A DNA stretch of 63,237 nt from Streptomyces hayashii. Its GTDB lineage: Bacteria > Actinomycetota > Actinomycetes > Streptomycetales > Streptomycetaceae. This document shows, piece after piece, positions 39,475 to 47,658 of this stretch. A program made the position numbers and the translations under genes. The DNA lies in NCBI RefSeq assembly GCF_024539815.1, contig NZ_JAHHIU010000102.1, positions 1 through 63,237 of the forward strand, given 5' to 3'. Within the stretch, counting starts at the first letter, position 1, and each line of letters starts with the position of its first letter. A model generated the notes under the pieces. The model worked only from the letters and a program-made list of their open reading frames with translations, ran no database searches and was not told the origin of the DNA.

Positions 39475-41196
39475 ATGGCGAACCGCCAGCAGCCCAGCCA
39501 GATGCCGATCCACAAGTACGGGCAGTACGACCAGGTCGACATCCCCGACCGCACCTGGCCGAACAACCGGATCACCGCCGCCCCGCGCTGGCTCTCCACC
39601 GACCTGCGCGACGGCAACCAGTCCCTGATCGACCCCATGTCGCCCGAGCGCAAGCGCCGGATGTTCGACCAGCTGGTCAAGATGGGCTACAAGGAGATCG
39701 AGGTCGGGTTCCCCGCCTCCGGTCAGACCGACTTCGACTTCGTGCGCTCGATCATCGAGGAAGAGGGCGCGATCCCGGACGACGTCACGATCTCCGTGCT
39801 GACCCAGGCCCGTGAGGACCTGATCGAGCGGACCGTGGAGTCCCTGAAGGGCGCCAGGCGGGTGACCGTCCACCTGTACAACGCCACGGCCCCCGTCTTC
39901 CGCCGCGTGGTCTTCCGCGGCTCCAAGGACGACATCAAGCAGATCGCCGTCGACGGCACCCGCCTGGTGATGGAGTACGCCGAGAAACTGCTGGGCCCCG
40001 AAACGGAGTTCGGCTACCAGTACAGCCCCGAGATCTTCACCGACACCGAGCTGGACTTCGCCCTGGAGGTCTGCGAGGCGGTCATGGACGTCTACCAGCC
40101 CGGCCCGGGCCGCGAGATCATCCTGAACCTGCCGGCCACCGTCGAGCGTTCCACCCCCTCCACCCACGCCGACCGCTTCGAGTGGATGAGCCGCAACCTC
40201 TCCCGCCGCGAGCACGTCTGCGTCTCGGTCCACCCGCACAACGACCGCGGGACCGCCGTCGCCGCCGCCGAGCTGGCGCTGATGGCCGGCGCCGACCGCA
40301 TCGAGGGCTGTCTGTTCGGACAGGGCGAGCGCACCGGCAACGTCGACCTGGTCACCCTGGGCATGAACCTGTTCTCCCAGGGCGTCGACCCGCAGATCGA
40401 CTTCTCCGACATCGACGAGATCCGTCGTACGTGGGAGTACTGCAACCAGATGGAGGTCCACCCGCGCCACCCGTACGTGGGCGACCTGGTCTACACGTCC
40501 TTCTCCGGCTCCCACCAGGACGCCATCAAGAAGGGCTTCGACGCCATGGAGGCCGACGCGGCCGCGAAGGGCGTCACCGTCGACGACATCGAGTGGGCGG
40601 TCCCGTACCTGCCGATCGACCCGAAGGACGTCGGCCGCTCCTACGAGGCCGTCATCCGCGTCAACTCGCAGTCCGGCAAGGGCGGTATCGCCTACGTCCT
40701 GAAGAACGACCACAAGCTGGACCTGCCGCGCCGGATGCAGATCGAGTTCTCGAAGATCATCCAGGCCAAGACGGACGCCGAGGGCGGCGAGGTCACCGGC
40801 GGCGCCATCTGGTCGGTCTTCCAGGACGAGTACCTGCCGAACCCCGAGAACCCGTGGGGCCGCATCCAGGTCAGGAACGGTCAGTCGACCACCGACACCG
40901 ACGGAGTGGACACCCTCAAGGTCGAGGCCACCGTCGACGGCGAGGACACCGTGCTGACCGGCTCGGGCAATGGTCCGATCTCGGCCTTCTTCGACGCCCT
41001 TCAGTCCGTCGGCATCGACGTGCGGCTGCTGGACTACCAGGAGCACACGATGAGCGAGGGCGCCTCCGCGCAGGCCGCCTCCTACATCGAGTGCGCGATC
41101 GGCGACAAGGTCCTGTGGGGCATCGGCATCGACGCGAACACGACGCGTGCGTCGCTGAAGGCGGTCGTCTCGGCCGTCAACCGCGCGACGCGCTGA
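39475..41196 (+). CDS. leuA: 2-isopropylmalate synthase
   Basis: 573 residues, the long actinobacterial form; GAGGAG (39459-39464) is 10 nt before ATG. The catalytic TIM barrel has STDLRDGNQSLIDPM (metal Asp and Arg), VHPHNDRGTAVAAAELALMAGADRIEGCLFGQGERTGNVDLV (the HxH metal site), and the C-terminal regulatory domain about 430-573 (VEATVDGEDTVLTGSGNGPISAFFDAL, EHTMSEGASAQAASYI) for leucine feedback. It condenses 2-oxoisovalerate with acetyl-CoA, the first committed step to leucine. Expression is expected to be controlled by the leader peptide upstream. A strong terminator follows 21 bp after the stop. Confidence 0.97.
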   Translation: MANRQQPSQMPIHKYGQYDQVDIPDRTWPNNRITAAPRWLSTDLRDGNQSLIDPMSPERKRRMFDQLVKMGYKEIEVGFPASGQTDFDFVRSIIEEEGAIPDDVTISVLTQAREDLIERTVESLKGARRVTVHLYNATAPVFRRVVFRGSKDDIKQIAVDGTRLVMEYAEKLLGPETEFGYQYSPEIFTDTELDFALEVCEAVMDVYQPGPGREIILNLPATVERSTPSTHADRFEWMSRNLSRREHVCVSVHPHNDRGTAVAAAELALMAGADRIEGCLFGQGERTGNVDLVTLGMNLFSQGVDPQIDFSDIDEIRRTWEYCNQMEVHPRHPYVGDLVYTSFSGSHQDAIKKGFDAMEADAAAKGVTVDDIEWAVPYLPIDPKDVGRSYEAVIRVNSQSGKGGIAYVLKNDHKLDLPRRMQIEFSKIIQAKTDAEGGEVTGGAIWSVFQDEYLPNPENPWGRIQVRNGQSTTDTDGVDTLKVEATVDGEDTVLTGSGNGPISAFFDALQSVGIDVRLLDYQEHTMSEGASAQAASYIECAIGDKVLWGIGIDANTTRASLKAVVSAVNRATR

Positions 41197-41217
41197 CCAT
41201 CCTGACCGGCGGTTTGC

Positions 41218-41260
41218 GGGCCCCGTTCGTCGAAGGCGACGAGCGGGGCCCCGCCGTTTT
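41218..41260 (+). terminator. leuA terminator
   Basis: GGGCCCCGTTCGTCG (41218-41232), loop AAGG, CGACGAGCGGGGCCC (41237-41251), 15-bp stem with one G-T mismatch, followed by TTTT at 41257-41260. A classical intrinsic terminator. Confidence 0.92.
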
Positions 41261-41379
41261 CGGCCACTGTTCCGTGGAGGTCACGGAAAGGTCTCGTCCT
41301 GGGTGCTGACTACACCTCTCCCCTGTGGCTAACATCACGCAGACGTGGCGATGTTGCCACGGGGTTACGGAGGTGCGAC

Positions 41380-42075
41380 GTGCTGCCAGAACGGGGACGA
41401 GACGGCCGTGTCACCAGGCTTGCCCACATCCTGGGCACCCGCACCGCGTGGACGCCCGTCGGCGACGGCGAGTTCTTCTGCCCGGGCTGCGGCGGGGACC
41501 GCAACTACCTGCGGCTGACCGGACAGCGCCGCTTCACCGTCCTCGGCGTGCCGCTCGTGCCGCGCGGCGAGACCGGCCCGGTCGTCGAGTGCGCCGCCTG
41601 CCGCCGCCACTTCGGCACCGACGTCCTCGACCACCCCACCACCGTGCGCTTCTCGGCGATGCTGCGCGACGCCGTCCACACCGTCGCCCTCGCGGTCCTC
41701 TCCGCGGGCGGCGCCTGTTCCCGTACGTCGCTGGAGATCGCGGCGGGCGCGGTGCGCGCGGCCGGCTTCACCGACTGCACCGAGGAACAGCTCTGCGCCC
41801 TCGTCGACGCCCTCGCCTCCGACACCGGCCGCAGCTACGGCGAGTCCTACGGCCCCGGCCTCGCCATAGAGCTCCACGAGGCCCTCGACCCGCTCGCCGC
41901 CCACCTCGCCCCGGCCGGCCGCGAATCGATCCTGCTGCAGGGCGCCCGCATCGCCCTCGCCGACGGCCCGTACACCCCGGCCGAGCGGGAGGTCCTCGCC
42001 ACGGTGGGCGCGGCCCTGACGATCTGCGCGGACGACGTGACACGCCTGCTGGCCGCCGCGGGAACCCCGTCCTGA
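41380..42075 (+). CDS. TerB-like (tellurite resistance) family protein with zinc ribbon
   Basis: 231 residues from GTG 41380, with GGAGGT close upstream. The N-terminus has a zinc-ribbon-like pair of CxxC motifs (FFCPGCGGD and VECAACRRHFG); the rest is helical and resembles the TerB/DUF533-type fold, including ILLQGARIALADGPYTPAEREVLATVGAAL. TerB-family domains occur in stress-response and membrane-associated complexes; the tellurite name does not prove function. No membrane segment. A small hairpin GTGGC-N6-GCCAC (41345-41360) lies in the 183-bp leader after the leuA terminator. Confidence 0.72.
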   Translation: MLPERGRDGRVTRLAHILGTRTAWTPVGDGEFFCPGCGGDRNYLRLTGQRRFTVLGVPLVPRGETGPVVECAACRRHFGTDVLDHPTTVRFSAMLRDAVHTVALAVLSAGGACSRTSLEIAAGAVRAAGFTDCTEEQLCALVDALASDTGRSYGESYGPGLAIELHEALDPLAAHLAPAGRESILLQGARIALADGPYTPAEREVLATVGAALTICADDVTRLLAAAGTPS

Positions 42076-42136
42076 GGACCGCCGACGGTCCGGCGGCCCA
42101 CGGCCTCCGCGGGCTGCGGCGACGGACCCCGGTGGG

Positions 42137-43054
42137 CTACGGCAGCGTCCGCTCGTACGAGCTGTCCGTGTCGGAGTCGTAGACGAGCTTGCCGGCCGCG
42201 TCGTAGCCCTTGATGTGCGGGGCGAGGGTGACCTGCCGGTTCAGCATGCCCGCGGCGACGAACCAGCGCCCGTCCAGGGTGGCCGTCACGTCACCGCCCC
42301 CGTAGGACACGGTCACCTTGGCGACCGAGGGCTCGACCGTGCCGACGACCCCCCAGCGGAACGGCAGCTTCCAGTGCCCCTTGTCGATGAACGACTGCTG
42401 GTACAGCTTGTCGCCGTTGAAGTCGGGCACGACCGGGCCCGCGTTCGGCGGACCGGCGTCGCTCGCACTGGTGCCGATGCCGGAGGCCACGCCCTTCCCG
42501 TCGAGGGAGCAGACCACCCGGAAGCCCGCCGGCCGCTCCTTCACGGCGACCACGTGGATTCCGTCTCCGGCGGTGTTGGAGTCGCCGGTGCGCCGGGCCG
42601 CCAGGATGATCCGGTAGTCCTCGGCCCTGCCGAGGTCGCCGGCGCTGCCGGCGGGCCCGCCCTCGGCCCTCAGGCACTCCCTCAGTCCGGCCGCCGCCTG
42701 CCCGAAGGTGATCCCGTCGAGCAACTGCCCCGGCGTCGCGGGCCGCGCGGGCCCGGCCGGCGACGCCGAGGCGCTCCCGGCCGGACCGCGCGAGGCCCCG
42801 GCCGACGGACCGGGCGCCGCCGTGTCGGCGCCGTGCCCGCCGCCCTCGCCGTTCACCGCATAGGCCCCCACGGGCAGCGCGGCCAGCGCGAGCAGCGCCG
42901 CCCCGGTCACCGCGACGCGCCGCCGCCGCTCGGCCAGTCCCTGCCGCCGGATCGCCGGATAGGGCGCCGGCGAGGGCCGCACCGTGTACGCGTCCTGCGC
43001 GAGCAGCTCACGCATCCACTCCTCCAGGTCCCCTCGGAATTCCCGCTCGTTCAT
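42137..43054 (-). CDS. Probable anti-sigma factor with unknown extracytoplasmic domain
   Basis: 305 residues. The N-terminal cytoplasmic part (1-50, MNEREFRGDLEEWMRELLAQD) is followed by one transmembrane helix (VAVTGAALLALAALPVGAYAV), a Ser/Pro/Ala-rich linker and an extracytoplasmic domain of about 200 residues with Cys pairs (LRECLRAE, VVCSLDG). I do not recognise the outer domain. The start overlaps the stop of a SigE-family sigma factor gene by 4 bp (ATGA), the standard sigma/anti-sigma layout, so it probably holds the sigma factor at the membrane. No clear zinc-binding anti-sigma (ZAS) motif is visible in the N-terminus. Confidence 0.7.
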   Translation of the reverse strand: MNEREFRGDLEEWMRELLAQDAYTVRPSPAPYPAIRRQGLAERRRRVAVTGAALLALAALPVGAYAVNGEGGGHGADTAAPGPSAGASRGPAGSASASPAGPARPATPGQLLDGITFGQAAAGLRECLRAEGGPAGSAGDLGRAEDYRIILAARRTGDSNTAGDGIHVVAVKERPAGFRVVCSLDGKGVASGIGTSASDAGPPNAGPVVPDFNGDKLYQQSFIDKGHWKLPFRWGVVGTVEPSVAKVTVSYGGGDVTATLDGRWFVAAGMLNRQVTLAPHIKGYDAAGKLVYDSDTDSSYERTLP

Positions 43055-43599
43055 CTGCCGACCCCCTGTCCCTGTTCCTGAGCCCGACTGCCGGACACCG
43101 TGCGGCCGGTGGCCAGGCCCGGATGCGCGCGCAACTTCGCCAGTCCCTTCGACGCCTGGCTCTTGACCGTGCCCGGCGAGCAGCCGAGCGTCTCGGCCAC
43201 CTCCGCCTCGGACAGGTCCTCCCAGTACCGGAGCACCACCACCGCCCGTTGCCTGGGCGGGAGTTGGGCCAGTCCGGCCAGCAGGGAGCCCCGCTCCTCC
43301 ACCCGTCCGGCGCCCTCGTCGCGCCCCGCCCGCTCGGGCGGCGCCGCGGTCAGCGCCTCGACGACCCGCCGCTTGCGGAACCGGTCGCTGTTGCAGCTGA
43401 CCAGCATCCGGCGGACGTACGCCTCCGGGTTGTCGCTGCGCGATATCCGCCGCCACGACCGGTACGCCTTGGCCAGCGCGGTCTGCGTCAGGTCCTCCGC
43501 GTGGTGGACGTCGCCGGTGAGCAGATAGGCGGTCCGTACGAGCCGGGACCACCGGGCTCTGACGAACTCCTGGAACCGCTCCTCTTGTTCGGCCTGCAT
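43051..43599 (-). CDS. SigE-family ECF RNA polymerase sigma factor
   Basis: 182 residues from ATG 43599, which has GAGGAGG upstream. Region 2 (RLVRTAYLLTGDVHHAEDLTQTALAKAYRSWRRI) and region 4 (LAQLPPRQRAVVVLRYWEDLSEAEVAETLGCSPGTVKSQASKGLAKLR) of an extracytoplasmic-function sigma factor of the SigE family are complete. It is cotranscribed with the membrane protein that overlaps its stop. In such pairs an outside signal releases the sigma factor. An upstream in-frame start seven codons earlier is less likely. The phosphatase gene at 43680 is transcribed divergently. Confidence 0.92.
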   Translation of the reverse strand: MQAEQEERFQEFVRARWSRLVRTAYLLTGDVHHAEDLTQTALAKAYRSWRRISRSDNPEAYVRRMLVSCNSDRFRKRRVVEALTAAPPERAGRDEGAGRVEERGSLLAGLAQLPPRQRAVVVLRYWEDLSEAEVAETLGCSPGTVKSQASKGLAKLRAHPGLATGRTVSGSRAQEQGQGVGR

Positions 43600-43679
43600 C
43601 AAGCACCCTCCTCGCCCCACAGACCACCGATCGCGCGGAATCGGTTGCCCGCACCGCGCGCTCGCGTTCGAATGAAGCG

Positions 43680-44138
43680 ATGGAGAACGATGCGTGGGCC
43701 TGGTCGGCCGCAGACCCCGGAGTGCTCGAACTGCCGTCGGGGCGGCTGATCCGCGGCCGCGGCCTGCGCCGCCCGCCGGACCCCGCGGCGCCGGTTCCCG
43801 CCTACGGCCTCTACCTGCTGGGCGCTCGGCCCCCGCAACCCCCCTGGGAGTCCCGCTGGGTCCGCTGGCCCGACTTCCGCCTCCCCGCCGACCGCCGCGA
43901 CGCCCGCGCGGCCCTCGTCGATGCGTGGCGCCGCGCGGCCGACTCCCGCGTGGAGATCGCCTGCGCCGGCGGCCGGGGCCGCACCGGCACGGCCCTGGCC
44001 TGCCTGGCGGTACTGGACGGAGTGCCCGCGGACGACGCGGTGCGTTACGTCCGCGCCCACTACGACCGCCGGGCCGTGGAGACGCCCTGGCAGCGGGGGT
44101 ACGTGCGCCGGTTCACCCCCGCCGGCCCCGCCGACTGA
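43680..44138 (+). CDS. Protein-tyrosine/dual-specificity phosphatase-like protein
   Basis: 152 residues. The active-site loop IACAGGRGRTGTALA provides the C-x5-R signature (Cys and Arg of the CxxGxxR type) with the invariant TG after it; the usual preceding His is Ala. The general-acid loop may be WVRWPDFRLPADRRD. Such small cytoplasmic phosphatases are common in Streptomyces and their substrates are usually unknown. It is divergent from the SigE-family sigma gene (80 bp between starts) and converges with the beta-lactamase gene. Confidence 0.82.
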   Translation: MENDAWAWSAADPGVLELPSGRLIRGRGLRRPPDPAAPVPAYGLYLLGARPPQPPWESRWVRWPDFRLPADRRDARAALVDAWRRAADSRVEIACAGGRGRTGTALACLAVLDGVPADDAVRYVRAHYDRRAVETPWQRGYVRRFTPAGPAD

Positions 44139-44217
44139 GCCGCGCCCGCCGACACGGCGGACCCCGCCGGCCCCGCGGACGACGCCGGGGGCCGGACCCA
44201 GGGCGACCGCGGCGGCC

Positions 44218-45093
44218 TCAGCCGAGCGCCTCCGCCAGCACGCCCGCCGTCTCCACGATCAGGGCGTGGTCGTAGGGGGCCTCGCGGTCGGGCTTGGTGA
44301 GCTGGACCGCGAGGACGACCGGGGCGCCGTCCGGGGTCCAGGCGATGCCGGCGTCGTTGTTCGCGCCGTACCAGCCGCCGCCGGTCTTGTCGGCGATGGT
44401 CCAGGTCGCCGGGAGTCCGGCGCGGAAGCGGTTGGCGCTGGTGACCGTGCCGAGCATCCAGTCGGTCAGACGGCGCCGGTCGGGGGCGGACAGCGCGTCG
44501 CCGAGGACCAGCCGGGCGTAGGAGCGCGCGATCGCGTACGGGCTCGTGGTGTCCGTGATCCGCCCGGGCTCGGCCGAGTTGAGCTCCGGCTCCCAGCGGT
44601 CGAGGCGGGTGACGCGGTCGCCGACGGACCTGGCGAAGCGGGTGATCGCGGCGGGGCCGCCCAGCTCGCGCAGCAGCAGGTTGCCCGCCGTGTTGTCGCT
44701 GTGCTGGATCGCCGCGGCGGACAGCTCGGCGATCGTCATGCCGTCGGCCACGTGGTTCTTGGTGATCTCCGAGTTCTCCACCACGTCGTCGGCCGTGTAG
44801 TGGATGCGCCGGTCCAGTGCCGACGCGGGCAGATCCCGCAGCACGGCTCCCACCGCCAGGGTCTTGAACAGCGAGCAGACCGGGAAGAGCTCGTCGGCGC
44901 GGTGCCGGACCCGGCGGCGGGTGCGGACGTTGTAGGCGAACACGCCGAGCCGGGCGCCGTGGCGGGACTCCAGGTCGCGCAGGCGGGCGGTGACGGGGTC
45001 GGCGGCGGCCCGTGCGGGGCCGGCGGCGAGCAGGGCCGCGCCGGCGCCCGCGCCGGCGGTGAGCAGGGTGCGGCGGGTGGTCGAGGCTGAGAT
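44218..45093 (-). CDS. Class A beta-lactamase with an ATC start
   Basis: 291 residues if initiated at ATC 45093. All class A motifs are intact: SxxK in VCSLFKTLAVG, SDN in QHSDNTAGN, ExxLN in WEPELNSAE and KTG in ADKTGGGWYGA. The N-terminus is a Tat signal (STTRRTLLTAGAGAGAALLAAGPARAA), so export is folded. Correct frame is fixed by these motifs, yet no ATG, GTG or TTG occurs in frame before the signal peptide; instead GGAG is 6 nt before ATC-TCA-GCC-TCG, exactly where ATG would be expected. Either ATC initiates inefficiently or a G-to-C change disabled the gene. Two out-of-frame ATG codons upstream do not help. Confidence 0.85.
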   Translation of the reverse strand: MSASTTRRTLLTAGAGAGAALLAAGPARAAADPVTARLRDLESRHGARLGVFAYNVRTRRRVRHRADELFPVCSLFKTLAVGAVLRDLPASALDRRIHYTADDVVENSEITKNHVADGMTIAELSAAAIQHSDNTAGNLLLRELGGPAAITRFARSVGDRVTRLDRWEPELNSAEPGRITDTTSPYAIARSYARLVLGDALSAPDRRRLTDWMLGTVTSANRFRAGLPATWTIADKTGGGWYGANNDAGIAWTPDGAPVVLAVQLTKPDREAPYDHALIVETAGVLAEALG

Positions 45094-45220
45094 CGTTCTC
45101 TCCGTCCGTCGGGAACCGAAGTCGTTTCCGCATACACGGACGCTCCGGCGCGCATCCCCGGTTGCGGGCGCCCGCCCCGGGAACCGCCGCGGGCGGGCAC
45201 ACCACCCGCTCGGCGTAGGC

Positions 45221-45232
45221 GAGAATGGGGTC
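45221..45232 (+). promoter_or_regulatory. Leaderless promoter at the recO locus
   Basis: GAGAAT (45221-45226) and GGGGTC followed by ATG 45233. It is nearly identical to the era promoter but drives the truncated recO-like frame; the intact recO follows by translational coupling. Confidence 0.5.
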
Positions 45233-45358
45233 ATGAGCCTGTTCCGCGACGACGGCATCGTGCTGCGCCCCCGAGAGCCGGGGAAGGCAGGGCGCGTCAC
45301 GCCGCGGCCCGGCGGCGGACGGGCGGCCCGGCGGGCCCCCGGCGGTGGTGTGCGATGA
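45233..45358 (+). pseudogene. Decayed tandem duplicate of the recO 5' end
   Basis: A 41-codon frame. Its first twelve codons specify MSLFRDDGIVLR, identical to the start of RecO; the next ten diverge (PREPGKAGRV versus TQKLGEADRI), and the remainder is only loosely alignable with RecO codons 23-41. The offset between the two copies is 122 bp. The frame ends in TGA that overlaps the true recO ATG (45355). The copy keeps the leaderless promoter. The encoded peptide is too short to be RecO; it may act as an upstream ORF controlling recO translation. Confidence 0.85.
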
Positions 45359-46104
45359 GTCTCTTCCGGGACGACGGCATCGTCCTGCGGACCCAGAAGC
45401 TGGGCGAGGCGGACCGCATCATCACGCTGCTGACGCGCGGCCACGGGCGGGTGCGGGCCGTGGCGCGGGGGGTGCGGCGGACCAAGTCCAAGTTCGGGGC
45501 CCGTCTCGAACCCTTCTCCCACGTCGACGTGCAGTTCTTCGCACGGGGCAGCAGCGAACTCGTCGGACGCGGGCTGCCGCTGTGCACGCAGAGCGAGATC
45601 ATCGCCCCCTACGGCGGCGGCATCGTGACCGACTACGCCCGCTACACGGCGGGGACGGCCATGCTGGAGACCGCCGAGCGGTTCACCGACCACGAGGGCG
45701 AACCGGCCGTGCAGCAGTACCTGCTGCTCGTGGGGGCGCTGCGGACCCTGGCCCGCGGCGAGCACGCCCCGCACCTCGTCCTGGACGCGTTCCTGCTGCG
45801 CTCGCTGGCCGTCAACGGCTACGCGCCCAGCTTCGGCGACTGCGCCAAGTGCGGAATGCCCGGACCCAACCGGTTCTTCTCCGTCGCCGCCGGCGGCTCC
45901 GTCTGCGTCGACTGCCGGGTGGCCGGCAGCGTCGTACCCTCGCCGCAGACCCTGGTCCTGCTCGGCGCGCTGCTCACGGGAGACTGGGAGACGGCGGACG
46001 CGTGCGAGCCGCGCCACGTCCGGGAGGGCAGCGGACTGGTGTCCGCCTATCTGCACTGGCATCTGGAGCGCGGGCTGCGCTCCCTTCGGTATGTGGAAAA
46101 GTGA
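45355..46104 (+). CDS. recO: DNA repair protein RecO
   Basis: 249 residues. An N-terminal OB-fold (DDGIVLRTQKLGEADRIITLLTRGHGRVRAVARGVRR), a helical middle part and a four-Cys zinc site (DCAKCGMPGPNRFF ... GSVCVDCRV) typical of RecO. RecO loads RecA on SSB-coated DNA in the RecFOR pathway. Its ATG overlaps the stop of the truncated duplicate (ATGA), so translation is probably coupled to that short frame. uppS begins 16 bp after the stop. Confidence 0.95.
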   Translation: MSLFRDDGIVLRTQKLGEADRIITLLTRGHGRVRAVARGVRRTKSKFGARLEPFSHVDVQFFARGSSELVGRGLPLCTQSEIIAPYGGGIVTDYARYTAGTAMLETAERFTDHEGEPAVQQYLLLVGALRTLARGEHAPHLVLDAFLLRSLAVNGYAPSFGDCAKCGMPGPNRFFSVAAGGSVCVDCRVAGSVVPSPQTLVLLGALLTGDWETADACEPRHVREGSGLVSAYLHWHLERGLRSLRYVEK

Positions 46105-46120
46105 AGGAGACGAGAGGCAC

Positions 46121-46972
46121 ATGGTCGTACGCGGGTTCCTGGGGCGGCAGCGTCGGGAGTACAGGACGCCCGAGCCGCATCCGTCCGGCGCTCGTCCGCC
46201 CAAGCTCCCCGGTGAGCTGGTCCCGGAACACGTGGCGATCGTCATGGACGGCAACGGCCGCTGGGCCAAGGAGCGCGGGCTGCCGCGCACCGAGGGGCAC
46301 AAGGTCGGCGCCGAGCAGGTCCTCGACGTGCTTCAGGGCGCGGTCGAGATGGGCGTGCGCAACATCTCGCTGTACGCCTTCTCCACCGAGAACTGGAAGC
46401 GTTCGCCGGACGAGGTCCGCTTCCTGATGAACTTCAACCGCGACTTCATCCGCAAGACCCGCGACACCCTCGACGCGCTCGGCATCCGGGTCCGCTGGGT
46501 GGGCCGGATGCCCAAGCTGTGGAAGTCGGTCGCCAAGGAGCTCCAGATCGCCCAGGAGCAGACCAAGGACAACGACCGCCTCACCCTGTACTTCTGCATG
46601 AACTACGGCGGGCGGGCGGAGATCGCGGACGCCGCGCAGGCGCTGGCCGAGGACGTGAAGGCGGGGCGGCTCGACCCGTCCAAGGTCACCGAGAAGACCC
46701 TCGCGAAGTACCTGTACTACCCGGACATGCCGGACGTCGACCTGTTCCTGCGGCCGAGCGGCGAGCAGCGCACCTCCAACTACCTGATCTGGCAGAGCGC
46801 GTACGCGGAGATGGTCTTCCAGGACGTCCTGTGGCCGGATTTCGACCGCCGTGACCTGTGGCGGGCGTGCGTGGAGTTCGCCTCCCGGGACCGCCGTTTC
46901 GGCGGCGCCACCCCGAACGAGGTGCTGCTGTCCCTGGAGGGGAGCACTCCGGCGCAGGAGTCCGGCTCCTGA
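46121..46972 (+). CDS. uppS: Isoprenyl (undecaprenyl/polyprenyl) diphosphate synthase
   Basis: 283 residues. cis-Prenyltransferase signatures: HVAIVMDGNGRWAKERGLPRTEGHKVGAEQV (catalytic Asp, phosphate-binding), SLYAFSTENWKRS, and LFLRPSGEQRTSNYLIWQSAYAEMVF. It elongates farnesyl or geranyl diphosphate to the lipid carrier used for peptidoglycan. AAGGAG about 11 nt upstream of ATG 46121 supports the start; an in-frame ATG at 46091 would overlap recO. The N-terminal 45 residues before the core are typical of actinobacterial members. Confidence 0.95.
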   Translation: MVVRGFLGRQRREYRTPEPHPSGARPPKLPGELVPEHVAIVMDGNGRWAKERGLPRTEGHKVGAEQVLDVLQGAVEMGVRNISLYAFSTENWKRSPDEVRFLMNFNRDFIRKTRDTLDALGIRVRWVGRMPKLWKSVAKELQIAQEQTKDNDRLTLYFCMNYGGRAEIADAAQALAEDVKAGRLDPSKVTEKTLAKYLYYPDMPDVDLFLRPSGEQRTSNYLIWQSAYAEMVFQDVLWPDFDRRDLWRACVEFASRDRRFGGATPNEVLLSLEGSTPAQESGS

Positions 46973-47066
46973 AGCCGGCGGGGCATCACGTCGGCGGGCG
47001 GGCGTCCGGCCCGCGCCGCCCGGCCGTTACGATCACGGCTCGTCAGCGTGGGACCGGGGAGGGGCC

Positions 47067-47609
47067 GTGGGCGAGGAACAGGGTGTCGCAGTGCGCGAGG
47101 ACGCGGTGGTGCTGGAGTACGAGCACCGCCTCGCGGACATGGAGGACGCCGTCCGGCTGGTCTCCCGCAAGAACGGCCGGGTGGGACTGATCCACCGGCC
47201 GGTCTTCCTGGCGTGCGTCGCGCTGGCCGGGGTGGCGCTGCTCGCCGTGAGCGTGCGCGCCGCCGACGGGACCGCGATGTCGTTCGGCGTGATGTTCACG
47301 GTGTGGCCGGTGCTGATGTACTTCGCGCCGCGGCCGGCGGCCGCCCAGCTGCTGAAGGCGAACCGGCACCACGGCCGGATCCAGATGTCCGTCGGCCCGG
47401 AGGGCGTGCGCACGGTGAGCGCGCCCGCCGATCTGCGCATGGACTGGGCCAACTACGGCAGTTACGCGGAGTCGAAGGCGGTCTTCGCCCTGCGCAGTCC
47501 GGACAGGGCCGGCCACTGCGCGATCGTCCTGGTCAAGCGGGGCGCCCGCACCCCCGAGGACGTCGACCGGCGTCGGGCCGTGCTGGACGGCCGGCTGCGG
47601 CGCGTCTGA
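47067..47609 (+). CDS. YcxB-like membrane protein
   Basis: 180 residues from GTG 47067 (GGGGAGG just upstream). The N-terminal 40 residues are charged (YEHRLADMEDAVRLVSRKNGRVG), then two closely spaced transmembrane segments (VFLACVALAGVALLAVSV; FGVMFTVWPVLMYFAP) and a soluble C-terminal beta-rich domain (IQMSVGPEGVRTVSAPADLRMDWANYGSYAE...IVLVKRGA). This is the YcxB-type layout, a family of unknown function. It follows uppS by 94 bp and converges with zur. Confidence 0.75.
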   Translation: MGEEQGVAVREDAVVLEYEHRLADMEDAVRLVSRKNGRVGLIHRPVFLACVALAGVALLAVSVRAADGTAMSFGVMFTVWPVLMYFAPRPAAAQLLKANRHHGRIQMSVGPEGVRTVSAPADLRMDWANYGSYAESKAVFALRSPDRAGHCAIVLVKRGARTPEDVDRRRAVLDGRLRRV

Positions 47610-47658
47610 CCGCCCGGCGCGCCCGTGTCCACGGGCGGGACCGGCGCCGCCCGGCGGC

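Noticed and set aside
44060..45205. ATG-started frame (MRKRLRFPTD) overlapping the beta-lactamase
   Set aside because: It is out of frame with the Tat signal and all beta-lactamase motifs, and its product is Arg/Pro-rich without similarity.
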